A stretch of DNA of 64,000 nt, taken from positions 310,001 to 374,000 of the forward strand of contig JAQGDQ010000057.1 in NCBI GenBank assembly GCA_030141605.1, read 5' to 3'. Origin of the DNA: Tubiluchus corallicola. Taxonomy: Eukaryota > Priapulida > Priapulimorpha > Priapulimorphida > Tubiluchidae. Positions 1-14,100 of this stretch are shown here, piece by piece. Position 1 is the first letter of the stretch; each line of letters starts with the position of its first letter. A program made the translations under genes and the position numbers. The notes beneath the pieces are model-generated. The model was not told the origin of the DNA and searched no databases. It saw only the letters and a program-made list of their open reading frames with translations.

Positions 1-3000
1 GTGTAAAAGAGGGCGCGGCAATAATGAGGGTGTACAACCAAAAATTTTGCCTCCATTTGGTTTTAGTACTTATGGATAGTGTTTTATGTTGAAAATTAAA
101 TCTATAATCAATTATTTAAGAGATTGCATTGTTTATTTAAGATACATAATTTATTATGTTACTACAGTGTGAAGTAAGGCCTATATAAATATTGCAATTA
201 ACATATAAATTGGATAGGACATTGTTTTAACAATGCAAAGCACGACTTTTGGCATTGCGATCTTTATATGCAAGATCTGTGTTATTCCGTAAACATGATG
301 CTTGTTCAATCGGTTCTATAAACTTGAAAGTGGAACTTTAACCATAGCTATATAGGCTAGGAGATGAGAATGAAGCACAGCTGCAGCGGCTCCACATTGC
401 ACTGCCAACAACTCTAGGATAGGTTCTAAGGCAACAACCAAAAACAAGATTCTAGCAGCCAGTTGAATCCGAGAAGCCTCACCATAATGGGCACTTCCAT
501 CATCTCTTCACCTTCAGAAGCAAATTACAACGTTGCCTAGAGTTGCTTGAACAGTTTAGGAAAGTTCAACTTCAAGTCCAACCTTCTGACTCGGAAAAAG
601 GAGCGTCATGAACAAAAGTCAGTGAACATAAGTCAGAGAAATTGTTCGGAATTCACCAAAACTCACTAGAAACTTGTTATTTAAAGTCAAACTAAACCCT
701 CATTATAATATAAGCTTTTACAACTTAAAATTATACTCTCATTGCGAATATTTAATTTATTTTATTATAAACTTACTGTAAAACTTGTCACCTTTAATCT
801 TTTATAACTTCTTATGAGCGGTATTAAATTTGAAGAACTGCCATTTTTCTTCGCGTGAAACGAATGACGTAATGAGTGCAGTCATGAGGTTACCAGAGAT
901 CAGTAAACGAACATCGGTAACCAAAGACGCTTTTTGTAGTACGCACGTCATTCTCGCTCAATCTCGCCAAAGACGCGGAAAACGATGCTGTTTGCGGCAA
1001 TGCACGTGTTCGAAATTCGCCAGATATTTTATTTAATTTATAAGATAAAAAAGATAAGTTATTTAATTTACAGGTTTCTTTTGTTTAATAATAAGTATGA
1101 ATTCGTTGTGTAATCATAATCTTTAAGTAGCATGAGGTTAAACATATTTACTATTATTGTTATATTATATTACATCATGCTAATTATGAATACTGTAAAA
1201 GACTTACGTTACTCTCCACTGCTATGATCTGCGACATAGTAGATCATGTTATTAAAAGTGAACACATGTTACTATTTTCTTAATTGTGACGTAAACTCAT
1301 CGGATAGTTTTTTTCCGATAAACTAAAGAGTAGAATCCATTTCTAAGGGGTTGTTGATCCCGAATTATTTCATTCTCTTTCTCCCAGTTCCACAATTTTC
1401 GCTCTAACCTATTAATATTTCCGTAATTACGATATGATATTCACCCAGCCACGATAAGTTTAAATGGTTTCGTCTACAGTAGGGTTCAGCTACGCTTGTT
1501 TCACTTTGCTAAGTAAACATAATGCATGAAAATAACCTCTCATGACTGTTTTCTACGAAGAAAAAACATTTGTTGTTAAAAAGAGTCATACATATTGTCC
1601 TATTACTGACTAAGAACCGTTAGATTCATTAGTTTCTTAGACAATTTTTAGATTAGGCTCATTTTAGTTAGGAAAGCTGTTAAAAAAGTTTAAAACTTTT
1701 AAACGTTTAAAATTAAATTTCTTACATGTTGCTTTATAATCAATTTAGTAAACCATTTATTTACTTAATTTATTTATGTATTTTGCTACACATTCATTAA
1801 AATACACATTAAAAATAAACTACAAAACAATAAAACCATGAATGTTATGACAGACGTAAAGAGGCATACATACGCCTATCGTACACAAGACATTTATCAA
1901 AATTCGAAAACTTCAATCTATTTTTGAAAAGTTTGGAATTGCCTGCAGTGGTCAAACGTGATCGTTTACTGAACTGGATAAGCAATTCCATGCTTGAACA
2001 ACACGGTCGAAGAAGAAACACCCAAAACCATTTTATTCATTCTACGAACAAACTACTTTAGACTATGGTAGCTTTTCGTCTTATCAGTCAGTGCTCTTGC
2101 AAAAAAAAACTCGGGATCTAAATTAGCGTCCCTGTGTATTTTTGTAACAAATTACCACATCGTTTAGTAATCATTCGTCCTTTAGCAATCACAAATTAAT
2201 GGTTTTGAGCCTTTCAAGCTATGTTTCATACATAAGCTCCGCTTTCCATCTATAGTATAATCGCCTTGTAAAATAACTTCAGTAAAATAATTTTCAGTTA
2301 TGTCGCCAAGAAGTATGTGTTTGGAGAGTAATATTCTCTGTATTTTGAGGTAGAAATGCTATACATGGTTTTAGATGTAGATTCGTAAACAGCAGTAACC
2401 ATATTATTAGTCTAATTATGTGTAGCGAAGCAAGCCTACACGCATGAGCTCGCCTATTCAGGATAACACCGAAATACTGATGTTCACTCGATATATTACA
2501 CGAAGAACAATTGTTCGCTCATGCATATGCTTTATATAAATTCTTACATTCTATTTCATGTACCTTTTAATTAATTATCAGCACATATTTTAATTTTTCA
2601 GTTTAACAGGCCTATCACCTAATTATAGTTTTGGCACGTCTTCTTGTACATATGTTCTTATGGACTTCGTGTTTGGTTTCAAAATAAATAAATAAATAAA
2701 TACTAGTAACAGTGAGACAGAAATCAGTTGAAATATTTTCGTTAGACCGCCTCATTCTCGCGTGCTTTTATATATTTTCCATATTATTGCTTCCACATTA
2801 TTAGCGGATTGCACCCACAGTGGATGGGATCCACTCGAATAAATACATTCACATTTAGAGGACTGATTGCTGTTCTCCTGTACGCGATTACAGTACATCA
2901 CGCGATTACTTTAATCTATTTACAAGGCGTTTTAAAATTTAACGGAGCTATCGCAATCACGCGATGCAGCATAGTTAACAAAATTTAAATAAGAAATATT

Positions 3001-3496
3001 TTATCACAAAATTTAATCCGTGAATCACTTGGTAACTGGCTCACTTCTCTCACGAAATCTCAACAACCTGGAGTGAATGTTGTTTTTTTGTTGTTATAAG
3101 CTTTTAAATTTCGAGGTTGTGATCGGAGTTGGGACGGGATAAGTGACGGAACTAGGTTCGGGACGGGATTGAATGTTCAGGAACAAGGAACGGGATTTGA
3201 GAAAACTTCGGGAACGCAGTTCGGGGTTGACATCTTGGACACCCCGATCCTGAACGCTTCAAGACATAAGTCTTACACGGTGAAAATTTCAAATTAATAT
3301 TATTATTCTTCAAAGTAAGACGCGCAGAAGACTAGATCGTTAGGTGAAAGAGATGTTTTCTCTTTGTAGGCCTACTTGTCAGTCCCAAATGCTAAACCCG
3401 TTTTATAATATCGGCGAATTGAACTTAAAATTAAATTTAAAGCTTAATTCTTAACACTTTGATTTAGCTTTGAAGTAAATCTAATTATAATTTCAG
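1..3496. other. Non-coding stretch upstream of the pentraxin exons
   Basis: AT-rich sequence without a supportable exon. Missing 5' exons of the pentraxin gene (signal peptide and the first strands of the domain) should lie here or to the left, but I found no frame with the expected motif next to splice sites. Open frames here are short and frequently interrupted. A small AAAT run lies near 2680-2702. Confidence 0.5.
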
Positions 3497-6400
3497 TACG
3501 TTAAGCCTGATCCAGATGTAGCACAAATGGCCTTGATATCGTATGCTGTGACTGGCTCAGATAACGCATTTGTCATTTTACTTAACAACGATGATATTCT
3601 AGTATTTGCGAACGAAGAGCGAGGGTTAGTACGTTGCAATTCCTATCTTAAAGCGCTAAAATTTTCTCTTTGTTTTTTATTTTTTCTTATTTTGCTCAAT
3701 TTATATTTAAATCATTTTAAAAATTTTGCTATGTTTTGCTTTGCCTTGCTTTGCTTCACATTATCTTACCTTATCTTACAGTTTCTTTGTTCTACTCTAC
3801 TCTGCTCTGCTCTGCTCTGCTCTGCTCTGCTCTGCTCTGCTCTGCTCTGCTCTGCTCTGCTCTGCTCTGCTCTGTTCTGCTCTGCTCTACTCTACTCTAC
3901 ACTACTCTACTCTACCCTACCCTACCCTACCCTGCCCTGCCCTGCCCTGCCCTGCCCTGCCCTGCCCTGCCCTGCCCTGCCCTGCCCTGCCCTGCCCTGC
4001 CCTGCCCTGCCCTGCTCTGCTCTGCTCTGCTCTACTCTACTCTACTCTACTCTACTCTACTCTATTCTATTCTGCTCTACTCTATTCAACTTAGTCCACT
4101 GTATCTCACTACTTTATTTTACTACATTACTTCACTTTCTATACTTTACTTTACTTTGTTTTGTTTTGCTTTGCTTTGCTTTGCTTTATTTTACTTTACC
4201 TTACCTTACCTTAGTTTACTTTACTTTACTTTACTTTACTTTACTTTACTTTACTTTACTTTACTTTACTTTACTTTACTTTACTTTACTTTACTTTACT
4301 TTACTTTACTTTACTTTACTTTACTTTACTTTACTTTACTTTACTTTACTTTCTTTACTTTACTTTACTTTACTTTACTTTACTTTACTTTACTTTACTT
4401 TACTTTACTTTCTTTACTTTACTTTACTTTACTTTACTTTACTTTACTTTACTTTACTTTACTTTACTTTACTTTACTTTACTTTACTTTACTTTACTTT
4501 ACTTTACTTTACTTTACTTTACTTTACTTTACTTTACTTTACTTTACTTTACTTTACTTTACTTTACTTTACTTTACTTTACTTTACTTTACTTTACTTT
4601 ACTTTACTTTACTTTACTTTACTTTACTTTACTTTATTGCTGCTTTTTATCTTTATATTTATTTTCCTTAACCGAAATGTCACGAATGTAAGCCAGAATA
4701 TGCTTCATTTATTTTGCATAACTTGCTTCATTTGTGTATTTTTAGATTGCTTCATTGTTCTCGACATTATCTTGGTCCACCAAGTACTTCTAATTTTTTC
4801 ATCGCATAATATTTTAACGACTTTTAACGACATTACTGCAGTTTCTTACCTTTAGGCCTGAGGATGCTCCCGTACCAATACTTCGAGATGGCGACTGGCA
4901 TCAGTTATGCGTAACATGGATGGAAGGCGGCACTTACGAAGTTTACGTTGATGGCACTAGTGTACTGCAAAGTGGGCCTATAAAGTTTCTTTTTTGAAAT
5001 AAAAGCCACTTAAAATGTTCTGTTTTAGAAAACAAGCATTGAATAAAGGAAGACCGGACGATTGTTTAGACTCAATCTTATTTTAATTTACAGTCCAAAA
5101 TATACATTTTCTTGCTTATAAAAGTTAACAATTGTTCTTTTTTGTAAAAATTAGCTTAGAAAGTTAATTAACGGTAACCGAACACAGCTATTGCTTAACG
5201 TCAGAAACTAACCATAGTTTGTGCAATGGCAGGCGTCTTCCCTTGCGTGTCAAGCACATTTGCATAGGCATTACAGTACTGCTTAAACGCATGATGTCAC
5301 GAAAAACATCATATGAAGTCAGAAACTAACACAACAGTTCATGATCATGGTTATCACAGTACCGCCTTCCATTTGCCGGCCACGCGCGCGTGACAAAAAG
5401 GCGCCGCTGCCAATCTTAGTAGATTCACTGAGCGGCGCGTAGCTCTGAAAGTTTAACGAAATTTGAGTATCCGAGGTAATTATTATTTAATCCAAGCCTT
5501 CATTTAAAATAAGTTATTGAAGTTTTCAATAATTTAGAGCATCCTTTATTCTGAACTCGTGTTTACACAATCATCCGGTTTTCCTTTTAGTTATTGACTG
5601 TCCTTGCACACATCATTTTGTGCCTGTACTTACGATGACAGTCTAAACACAAAATGTGCTTACACCTATTACAACAGTTAACATTACTAAATGATTACAT
5701 CACCTGTCACCTATTAAAGATCGTTCCTTATGCGTTTTTTTAAATTAATCTTATTTGTAAGAATTAAATTCTAACCACAAGCATTACTAACATTAACAGC
5801 AAAACGCCTGTATAAGTGACTGCCACTAACCAAAGTGCTGCTGACTAAATGACCAACTGATCTTCCGCTTCCCTTTCTTCACAAAATGTTTGTCAAATTA
5901 TTATTTATATTATATCTAAGTGTATATTGGAAGAGAAATAAAAGATTATGTCATGTCATGTTATTATTGTGTTAATGTTAGCAATATGCAGAATAAGCGT
6001 GTTACGTAGTAAGGTCAGTTTAACTTACAATTTCAGGTAGTTTTGTTGCAAATGGAGCTAATACCATTCCAGGAGGCGGGTGTTTGCTGTTTGGTCAAGA
6101 ACAAGATAATGTGGGTGGCGGATTCAGTAGTTCTCAATCTTATGTTGGCATGGTAACAGACATCATTATGTCTTCTTCAGTATTGTCAGCTACCGAAATA
6201 AGTAAGTAGCATGAATATGGCACTGGCTAAATCAGAGCTTAAATTTTCATTAGCTTGAAACAAAAAGCACCGGCGACACATAGCGCCTTATAAAAAGAAA
6301 AGGGCCAAAATGTCAAAAGAAAAGTCGCTGCTGAGAATACGCCAATCTGACACAGCAGACATGAAATGTGGAAGCGCAAAAATTCAGATATGTCTAAGCT

Positions 6401-8749
6401 GAACTCGAGTATGTACTTACTTTTATCCAGTCACAAACATTCATTTGACGAGCTTACCACTGTTGCTGTTTTAAGATTTCTTTAATACATCATCGTCACT
6501 GTTCGGGAAATACTATTTTTCTTGCGCTGTCGCTAACTTAAAGGGAAAAAAAGAAAATTTTAAAATATATCCCAAAAAAATTTCCTTACAAAGTTATATT
6601 ACTTAGCAAAACGCTCAGCTGTTTGAGAGACATAAATAGTTGGGAAAGGAAACTCTTAACAATTTAAAATGTTCGCGGTAACTGATGAAACGGCACTGCA
6701 TTGCCATACTGGCATACCAGTATGCACTTATTGCACTAGTGATTCGCCAAAAACATATTTTTGATATTATTGACAACATAAAGTAACTTTAACTTAGTTA
6801 GTTAATGAACCGTGTACTACGGATATTTTGATTGCGTTTTCAAACTTTACCCAATAATATTTCAACTTGTTTTCAAACGTCTTGCCGTTAAAATAGCTGC
6901 GCCTAATGGCCATCTTGGTACTTTAAATTACAAGTTCTACACAGCGTTGCTCTTAATGCAAGCTCTGTGAACAATAAGACAGCAAGTAATGATTAAAATA
7001 TTTCAACACCCCTTACTTAAGCTTTATTTATGAAGAGCGTTTTCTTCTTTAATAAAACTACAAATTTAATACCACGTAATCTCATGTTTAATGTACAAGC
7101 CAAAAAATCCATATCAAGGATTCTAGTATGTCATTAAAAAATACGACAGTATAGAAGTGGACTTTTAAAAACAGCTCTGTATTCTATCTTCAGCTAGAAA
7201 TGCTCTAGATTTTTATTTATGTAGCTAAAGGCCAAGAAGTACTTCTAGATTCTAAGCAATTTTTGTATTTTTAATAGATGCATGGTAACACCAGTGTACT
7301 AAAACATTGTCCAATTCTTTATAAATCTAAATTTTCGCAATTACGTTTCGATTATGTTTTTCGCCTCTTATGTCGCTTGGGTGGTGCACCTATTAATCAC
7401 TATTAATCACGTCAGTGCTGACGACCTGTGCTTAATTACTCCTACAAAATCTGCTCGATTGATAAACACAATGATAAATTATTAAATTAAACGCTTCGGA
7501 AACGAAACCTGTGTATTTTACTATTTTTTTATTCCAAATGCATTTAATATTAATTTTGCTAAAATAATTTTGCAAGGAAAACTGACTGACTGCGAATATG
7601 AAGTAAAATTCTTTGGTGTCAAGTATTTAATGACAATTGTAAAGATGATGCACATATTTTTAATCACTTGCAGTTTTATATTAGATCTAATGTTCTTTGC
7701 AGAAATTTTAGTTTTTGCTCTGTTGATATCAAACGTGTTCTGTTTAAATCTTTTTGTTCAGCTTTTTGTTGTTCTAACCTCTGGATCACTTCTAATCTTA
7801 ATGCTGTAGGAAATTAAAATTGACCAACTATTTTGCATTGACGGTGCTCTTTTTTGTGCTCTTTACTGTAGGAGCACCACAGCATCTAGAATAGGTGCAG
7901 AAACTGGCTGTAATCATTTTAAAGTGACATTACCTAAAAGCACTTTTAGCTTTCGTCAGCGGGTTTGAAATTTAAACAGTGAAGTCATGCACAATTTTAT
8001 TTTTAGCACTGACGTCTTTTTAACAAGAATATATTTGCTCATTGGGATTACGCCTTTTTCTAAATACTTAGCTTACTAATCCTCTGTCCTGTGTGCAAAT
8101 ATTTATTTTGTAGTATTACTTTTAAATGGTGATTTGTAATTAAATTTTGTTTACTATTCTACAGTACTTTTTATTTACTGAAATAAAATTAAATAATAAT
8201 AGTAATAACAACAATAACAACAACAGCAGCAGCAGCAACAACAACAACAACAAAAACAACAGCTGCTGCTGCTGCTGCTGTGGCTGCTGCTACTGCTACT
8301 ACTACTACTACTACTATTACAACAATTTTCCACTTTTATAAATGACTTTAAATGCTCAGTTATTTCCAATTAATTGTTTAACTAACGCAAGTAAATTGAT
8401 GTAAACTGTTCTAGACACCATGGCTTCTACTTGTTACAACCTGAATGGTGATTTAATCAGTTGGGACATAAATGCCATCACTTTTGAAGGAGCCACCGGC
8501 CCCATCGTCAGCCAGCCAAGTACTTGTCTAAACGTTGGTGCGAATCCGAACATGTGCCTTGCTGATACTCTTACACAGGAACAAATTCAGTTTTTCACAG
8601 ACTTTGCTACATACGTACTGCACAATAATGATCTAACAGATGATAGGTTATGGTGGCTTGAACACAGGATACGTTCGCTATTGGAAAGGCTGGAATATTT
8701 TGGCAATCACTTATTCAAGCCCCAGTATCACCACAACGAACAACATTAA
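3497..8749 (+). CDS. Pentraxin-domain protein, 3' four exons (5' end not seen)
   Basis: Four exons join in frame: 3497-3624, 4856-4971, 6037-6201 and 8415-8749, with AG/GT borders and matching phases. The donor after 4971 (GTGGGC) is weak. Together they encode most of a pentraxin (LamG-like) domain. Exon 2 holds the conserved strand ending LCVTW, where the usual His two residues before the Cys is Gln. Exon 3 holds [11 protein letters not shown] followed by SSSQS, matching the Glu-Gln-Asp and distal Gln that bind calcium in C-reactive protein. Exon 4 begins with the typical end of the domain ([11 protein letters not shown]). Family members are secreted calcium-dependent pattern-recognition lectins. 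After the canonical end there is a further tail of roughly 95 residues, rich in charged and aromatic residues with a predicted helical stretch near [15 protein letters not shown] do not recognise it. The signal peptide and first Cys should be on unseen upstream exons. Confidence 0.87.
3727..4638 (+). repeat. Compound pentanucleotide array in the pentraxin intron
   Basis: About 0.9 kb of consecutive 5-bp units that drift in blocks: CTCTG, CTCTA, CCCTG, back to CTCTG and CTCTA, then a long TTTAC array broken twice by a shifted unit (near 4351 and 4411). It lies between exons 3497-3624 and 4856-4971. Because 5-bp units cycle through all frames, it is open in several frames and yields artefactual Leu/Tyr/Cys-rich ORFs. 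Confidence 0.97.
6520..6845 (+). repeat. Dispersed repeat, copy 1 (pentraxin intron)
   Basis: Diverged copy of a stretch also present at about 10365-10655 in the same orientation. Shared landmarks in order are an A-rich run, a 'cccaaa' block, a 'ttacttagca' block, a TTGA-GAGAC block, a 'ccaaaaac-tattttt' block and a closing 'attgacaa' block. Family not recognised; no coding potential. Confidence 0.55.
8193..8322 (+). repeat. Trinucleotide array (AAC/AGC/CTG/CTA)
   Basis: Mixed triplet runs in the last pentraxin intron, about 90 bp before the final exon. Open in several frames on both strands as poly-Asn/Ser/Cys/Tyr; not a gene. Confidence 0.95.
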
Positions 8750-8989
8750 GCTTATGGAATAATGACAACAATTCTTTTGTTTAAAAGATAAGTGCCTATC
8801 ATTGTTATGAGCACCCAGTTCAACAACGTAGCCATTACTACTATTATAACCACAGGCAGTTGTATTATATTATAACCATAAACAGTTATTTATCACATGT
8901 TCACAAGCTAGAGTTGATCTCATAAGATTTTACCAATTATGACTGGTCAATCAAAAGGTAAAATATTTGATATATATTGAAAGTAATCA

Positions 8990-8995
8990 ATTAAA
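8990..8995 (+). terminator. Possible poly(A) signal of the pentraxin gene
   Basis: ATTAAA hexamer about 240 bp after the stop codon. It is the nearest recognised variant I saw on this strand. No downstream element was verified. Confidence 0.3.
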
Positions 8996-10980
8996 GCCAA
9001 CACAAGAAGGATGTAGCTATTGCTTTAGCCTATGTTCTATACTTTTCTAATTAGAGAATCATTGCAATTGTTCGTGGCTACATCTTAGTCGCCCAAAGTT
9101 TCTGGAATTAGTAACTGTTCTACGTTTCCAGTTCCAGGTCTCCAAAAGTGTGTCTTTCTGCCTATAATGCATGACCTTATGCTTTTTGCTAAGTACTTTC
9201 ATTAAGCATTCGGATCCAAAATTGCGTCCAAAGGAATTTTTAAATGTAATAGTTAATTTTAATGATAACACCACAAGCGTAGGGTAGTAGTTATGGTTAT
9301 GAATCTGCTGCTGGTACGTGTAACAAAAGTTAGATTTTAATTAGTATAAAAAAACTTATTATTGCCAAAAAAATTGTATCCATGTATTACCATCTAACAG
9401 TATAATCGGCATCGTTGTGATTTTAAAAAGTATATAATCCACGTACTACACAAAAGCTTGGAGCATTTGTCATTAATGTTTATCTAATGATGCCATGACT
9501 TTTTCAACTGAAAACTGACGTCGTCTTCTAAACGGCTTTTTGTCGACATTGTACCCAACACTTTAGCGTAAAGTATTACATTTGCGAAAAATTAATACGA
9601 GAAAATTTCATTTTTTGTGATTTTATATGTACACTATGATGATTATTAGTTTGGTTTGTGACTCTTCTGGGTTCTTTAAACTTCTTCGAAACGACATTTT
9701 GCGATTACGTAATTCTTTTTTATTATAAAGAACTACTTGTAACTCTTCCTGTAATTATGATTCTCTGTGACTCAGTAAACTTTTACCACTTCCGATTATT
9801 TTTCAGTTGTTTCCTTTTTAATTTTGGAATTCTTTGAAATTCCTCGTAGTAAGTGACGTTCATATAGCTATCAAAATCCAAAGAGTGATACGATTACTGC
9901 CGTCTTTGTATTGCTATGTTTCGTTTCGCTTCAGTTTGTTTCATTCTGGATTTGGTTTTCTTTACAATTCCTTGTGACTTTGTAATTCTTTATGACTTTT
10001 CTATTTCTTTGCAATTGGTTTAGAACCTTTAAGAAACAGTGCAAATCTTTCTAATAGTTTGTCTCTTTGACATGTGCATCGCTTCGGAAGATTGAAATTA
10101 AGTGACACATATCTAACATCAAAATCATAATGACAACGACCTTTGTCAAAATTTTAACCACTGTTTGCCCTTGTTTATGGTTTCTTTTGATGTTTGTAAA
10201 TATAGTGTTTTCTGTTTTAAATGACAAGAAAAGGAATACCTGAAGTATCGCCTTAAGAAATTATATTACTTTAAAGCATTTTTATGCATATATCGTACTC
10301 GCATTGAAAGAAATTTTTGTTTTTTCATTTTAAATCTCCTGCAAAACTGTTCCGACCGCGCCATTACACATGACGTCATTTACGCGCAACGTAAATCAGG
10401 AAAAAAAGAAATGTTAAACTGTGTCCCAAATAACTTTCTATGCAAATCTATAATACTTAGCATTTCACTTACTTTCTTGAAAGACTTATGTAACTAGAAA
10501 AGAAAATTATTAATTAATTAAAATGCTTTCACCAATTGGTAAAATATTGCTGACTCACCCTCCAGGGTGCAGCACTCACTAACCAAAAACGTATTTTTAA
10601 TCTTATTGACAAGATACAGTAATTTTACTTAATTAGTGACGTGTGCGCAATGAATGTTCTGATATGCTGTCTGTAGTGATTACCTTGTGTAGACGAAACT
10701 TGAAATTAAACCAGTTTAAAAAGAAAGAGTACCAACTACGTAGAGCTCTATTAAGCTCAAGCCAAGGTTTTGGTAGAAATAAGGGGAAATTTACGAAGGG
10801 AAAATTTGTACATGGTTGATATAAGGGGCACACTGTGTGACATGTCAAGTTGATTGGCATGGGTCTATTTTATTGATGTAGGTTAATCTACTTCATGTTT
10901 TTTGTTATAAAAACGAAGCTATTATATATATTTGCACTGTGTATGTTAGAACAAATATTTACTTACATATCAAAAATAAA
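8996..10980. other. Intergenic stretch between convergent pentraxin and FAR genes
   Basis: AT-rich with short broken frames and no supportable exon. The only structure noted is the second copy of the dispersed repeat at 10365-10655. The two flanking genes converge here. Confidence 0.5.
10365..10655 (+). repeat. Dispersed repeat, copy 2 (intergenic)
   Basis: Direct, diverged counterpart of 6520-6845, with the same landmark blocks in the same order. Probably an old non-autonomous element. No terminal structure could be identified. Confidence 0.55.
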
Positions 10981-10986
10981 TTTATT
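10981..10986 (-). terminator. Possible poly(A) signal of the FAR gene
   Basis: AATAAA on the minus strand (TTTATT on the plus strand), about 180 bp downstream of the FAR stop codon. Consistent with a short 3' UTR. Confidence 0.45.
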
Positions 10987-11166
10987 TTAACAAACAAGAA
11001 ACAAATTAATTTGTACTTTGTTCTAATGTCACCGACACTTTACAACGCTGAATTATATCATGAAGAAAAGGTACTGTAGTTTGCTTATAGCCAAGGATAA
11101 CTTTTCTTTAATAATTATCGTGGAAAATTTATTCTAAATATAACGACAACTCTCACACAAAGACTC

Positions 11167-14100
11167 CTAAGAGGTATTTGTTGCAGCAATGCAAAAACAA
11201 AAAAAAACAATATTATTTGTTCTTTTGTCACCATTCAGTATTTCATACAGTTCCATGTAGACCGGTACTTTGCGAAAACCAGTGTATATCAATCCGCAAA
11301 TCAAAATCAGTCCCAGCAGCTGGAAGAACCTGATTATAATATGCAACCTAAAAAAACGTCGTGTTAATAATTCTGGTGATTTTAAATGTACAAGATAAAC
11401 ATTATTCACTCAACACTTTTTACAAGTTCATGTTACGGCGTGCAAGTCAATCTTATGTTGAGTAAAATTTAACGATGAAACAGGTTTGTTTTTACCTGGC
11501 AACTTTTCTCCTGCTAGCTGGTACGTCATCAAAATGTTCGTTCAGTAAATGTATGCGCATGCCTTCAGCAACTTCAGCAATGTATGACTCCCAGACTATA
11601 CCTGTAGCAACAACCGGGAATACCTAAACAAAAGAAACATAGTCCTAAATTAATCACAGAACGCTGAATGTTTGCAGCAATTTGATAAGGGAGCATCTCA
11701 AATAATGAGCAGACAAAATAGCTAGATGGTTACATACACTGTGTGCTTGGCCTGCTTAGTAAGTAGATGGGCGACCGCTGTAAAAACTGCTTCTGAGCAG
11801 CTTCATATTTATATCAAACTCTCCAACAAGTCTTAAGAAAATCCGGTTGTTCACTCACTCACACTGACGGTACTGTCACACTTTTTTGGAAAAACACAGG
11901 AACTCATTACTAACCCCTTCATTTCTTATCTGAACTAGCCTGTGCTCTCTTGTACAGTTTTTTATATTGTGTATGTAGTTTTATAATCTGCATCATTTAT
12001 ATGTTTAATATAGTACTTTATTAGTTGATTTAAACGAAGAATAAAATAAAAACAAATGTTTCAACACCAAATGTATCAGTAATTTCATTACCAAATCCAA
12101 AAGCGTCTATCCAACTGTGTTGAAACTTATATTAGTTATTGATTAGTTAAAATGTCATTGACTTAAAGTACAAAATTGTTAGCAATTCGTTTATTAGTTA
12201 ATTAATTAGAATACCACCCGGTCAGTAAATAATAATTAACAAAATCACTTTAAAAACGCAATCATTTTACGCTTGGGTGCACTCATTTTAAATAAATATT
12301 CATCTTGTAATTATGGAGAAAATAAAATGCCCTTTGAATCTCAAAAAGTTTTTTTTTCAGAAGCTTTCATCCTTCACAGGCTTCGTCAGCTGTAAGGTAA
12401 AGATACAATAATAAAAATCATAAAAGTTACAGGTTCAACTACATGTGAAGTGTAAATATATAATGACATTAAAATAAAGGATATGAAATTCATTAAGAAG
12501 CTGTATTAAAAACTAAATTAGAAAAAAACAATCATTAAAAAGCAGAATTAAAAATTAAATTAGAAAAAAATATTACAATTACTAATTAAAAGAAAACTAA
12601 ATTAAAATTTGTATGTCCCAAGTCTTGAAAGACAACCAAAACTGACCAGTTCGCTTTATAAAGGTTTAGACCGACAAATCACTAGAGAAAACTTTTTGTG
12701 GCGTTTTAAAAGCCAATATTGTATCTACCCTTTGTCGTAACTACAAGTGTCTGTAGTGTATTAGTTGAACAAATACTGAACATTTCTGACATGAGATATA
12801 ATTATAAGGTATTTTAAGATATAAAAAAATTACAAAACAATACAGAAAATTGAAAATAAAAATGCAAGAAGAAAACTAAAAATTAAAAAAAAAATCAAGG
12901 ATAAAATATGTAAAAGACCAAGTTCAACTTAAATTGTTTTAATTTTAATTCAAAATTAGCCAACCCTTATAAATATTAATGGAAAGTTTGTATTTTTTAT
13001 TAATTCTGCTTCAGCTACATGATTTTTAGCTCTGAATAAAATAAATGCATTAAAAGCGTGTGATGGCAAAGAATTATGGTTTTTGTAATGTTTTCCCTAG
13101 GGGGAGGCAGCACTGTGATTTTTACAATCGGTTATGTGCTCCATTAAACGATCTCCAGCAGGACATTGTAAAGCAGACCTCACAAGTTTGTTTTTTAACT
13201 TAAAGTTTGTCTTTAACGTAAAGTACATGTTCAATCTTGCCCATGTAATTAACTGATAGAGTCAAATAAAAAAAGATAGAACTCCAGAATCTACATTGGC
13301 TTCAACTGTAAATTTTATCAAGGAATGAAATGAATTCTCAATTTGTGCGACAAATCAGTCGAAAGTATCCAAATTATTGCAACATATCCTAAAAATGTCG
13401 TCAACATAACGTTTCCAAAAAATGGGTCTATATTAACACGACTGAAGAATGAGAGTTTCTAGATTGTGCAGGAAAATCATGGCAAATGGAGGGGCTAAAC
13501 GATTACCCATGGGAAGCTCATCGTTTTGATAAAAATAAGAAACCGAAAATAACTATTTCACATAATCTCTGTCGAATTTCTTCTAAGTGTAACCTGGAAG
13601 TATTAACACTTGTTAATACATAGCTTCATTCAAACATCCACACCCTCACTAATGTGTATGCTTGGGTATAAAAGACACATCTAAGCTAAACAATATACTG
13701 GTTTTTGGAACACCACTTGGAAATTGTTTGTGAATATTGTGAAGAAAATGCCTGGGGTCAGACAGATGGGATGGTACATGTATCAATAACTGTTGCAAAA
13801 TACACTCAATTAACCATGAAGGTTTTTCACAAGGTGTTCCATTAGTGGAAACTACTGGACGCAGAGGTACATTCTTTTTGTGGTCTTCAATAACGTGATC
13901 TCCAATCTGTACATTATCTCAGAAAGACTTCCAGCATAGACCGCAAAATCAATCTCTTCACACCTATGCTGACTTACCCGGTCAACCTGGCGAAACCCGG
14001 TCCCTTGCTTAAGAGAGATACGAGGTGGTAAAGGACCTTCAGAAAGAATAGTAACAAGTTCTGACGAATTATCCAACTGATTGTGCTTTGGTTCATCAGT

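Noticed and set aside
3527-4855. 442-residue open frame on the plus strand
   Set aside because: Only the first 33 codons are a pentraxin exon. The rest is the 5-bp array, which is open in every frame; the true donor is at 3625.
7570-7809. 79-residue hydrophobic frame
   Set aside because: Lies in a pentraxin intron; composition follows the AT-rich background and there is no splice or homology support.
13852-14076. 74-residue minus-strand frame as an independent gene
   Set aside because: Lies within the Penelope-like element upstream of its RT motifs; most likely a decayed part of that element.
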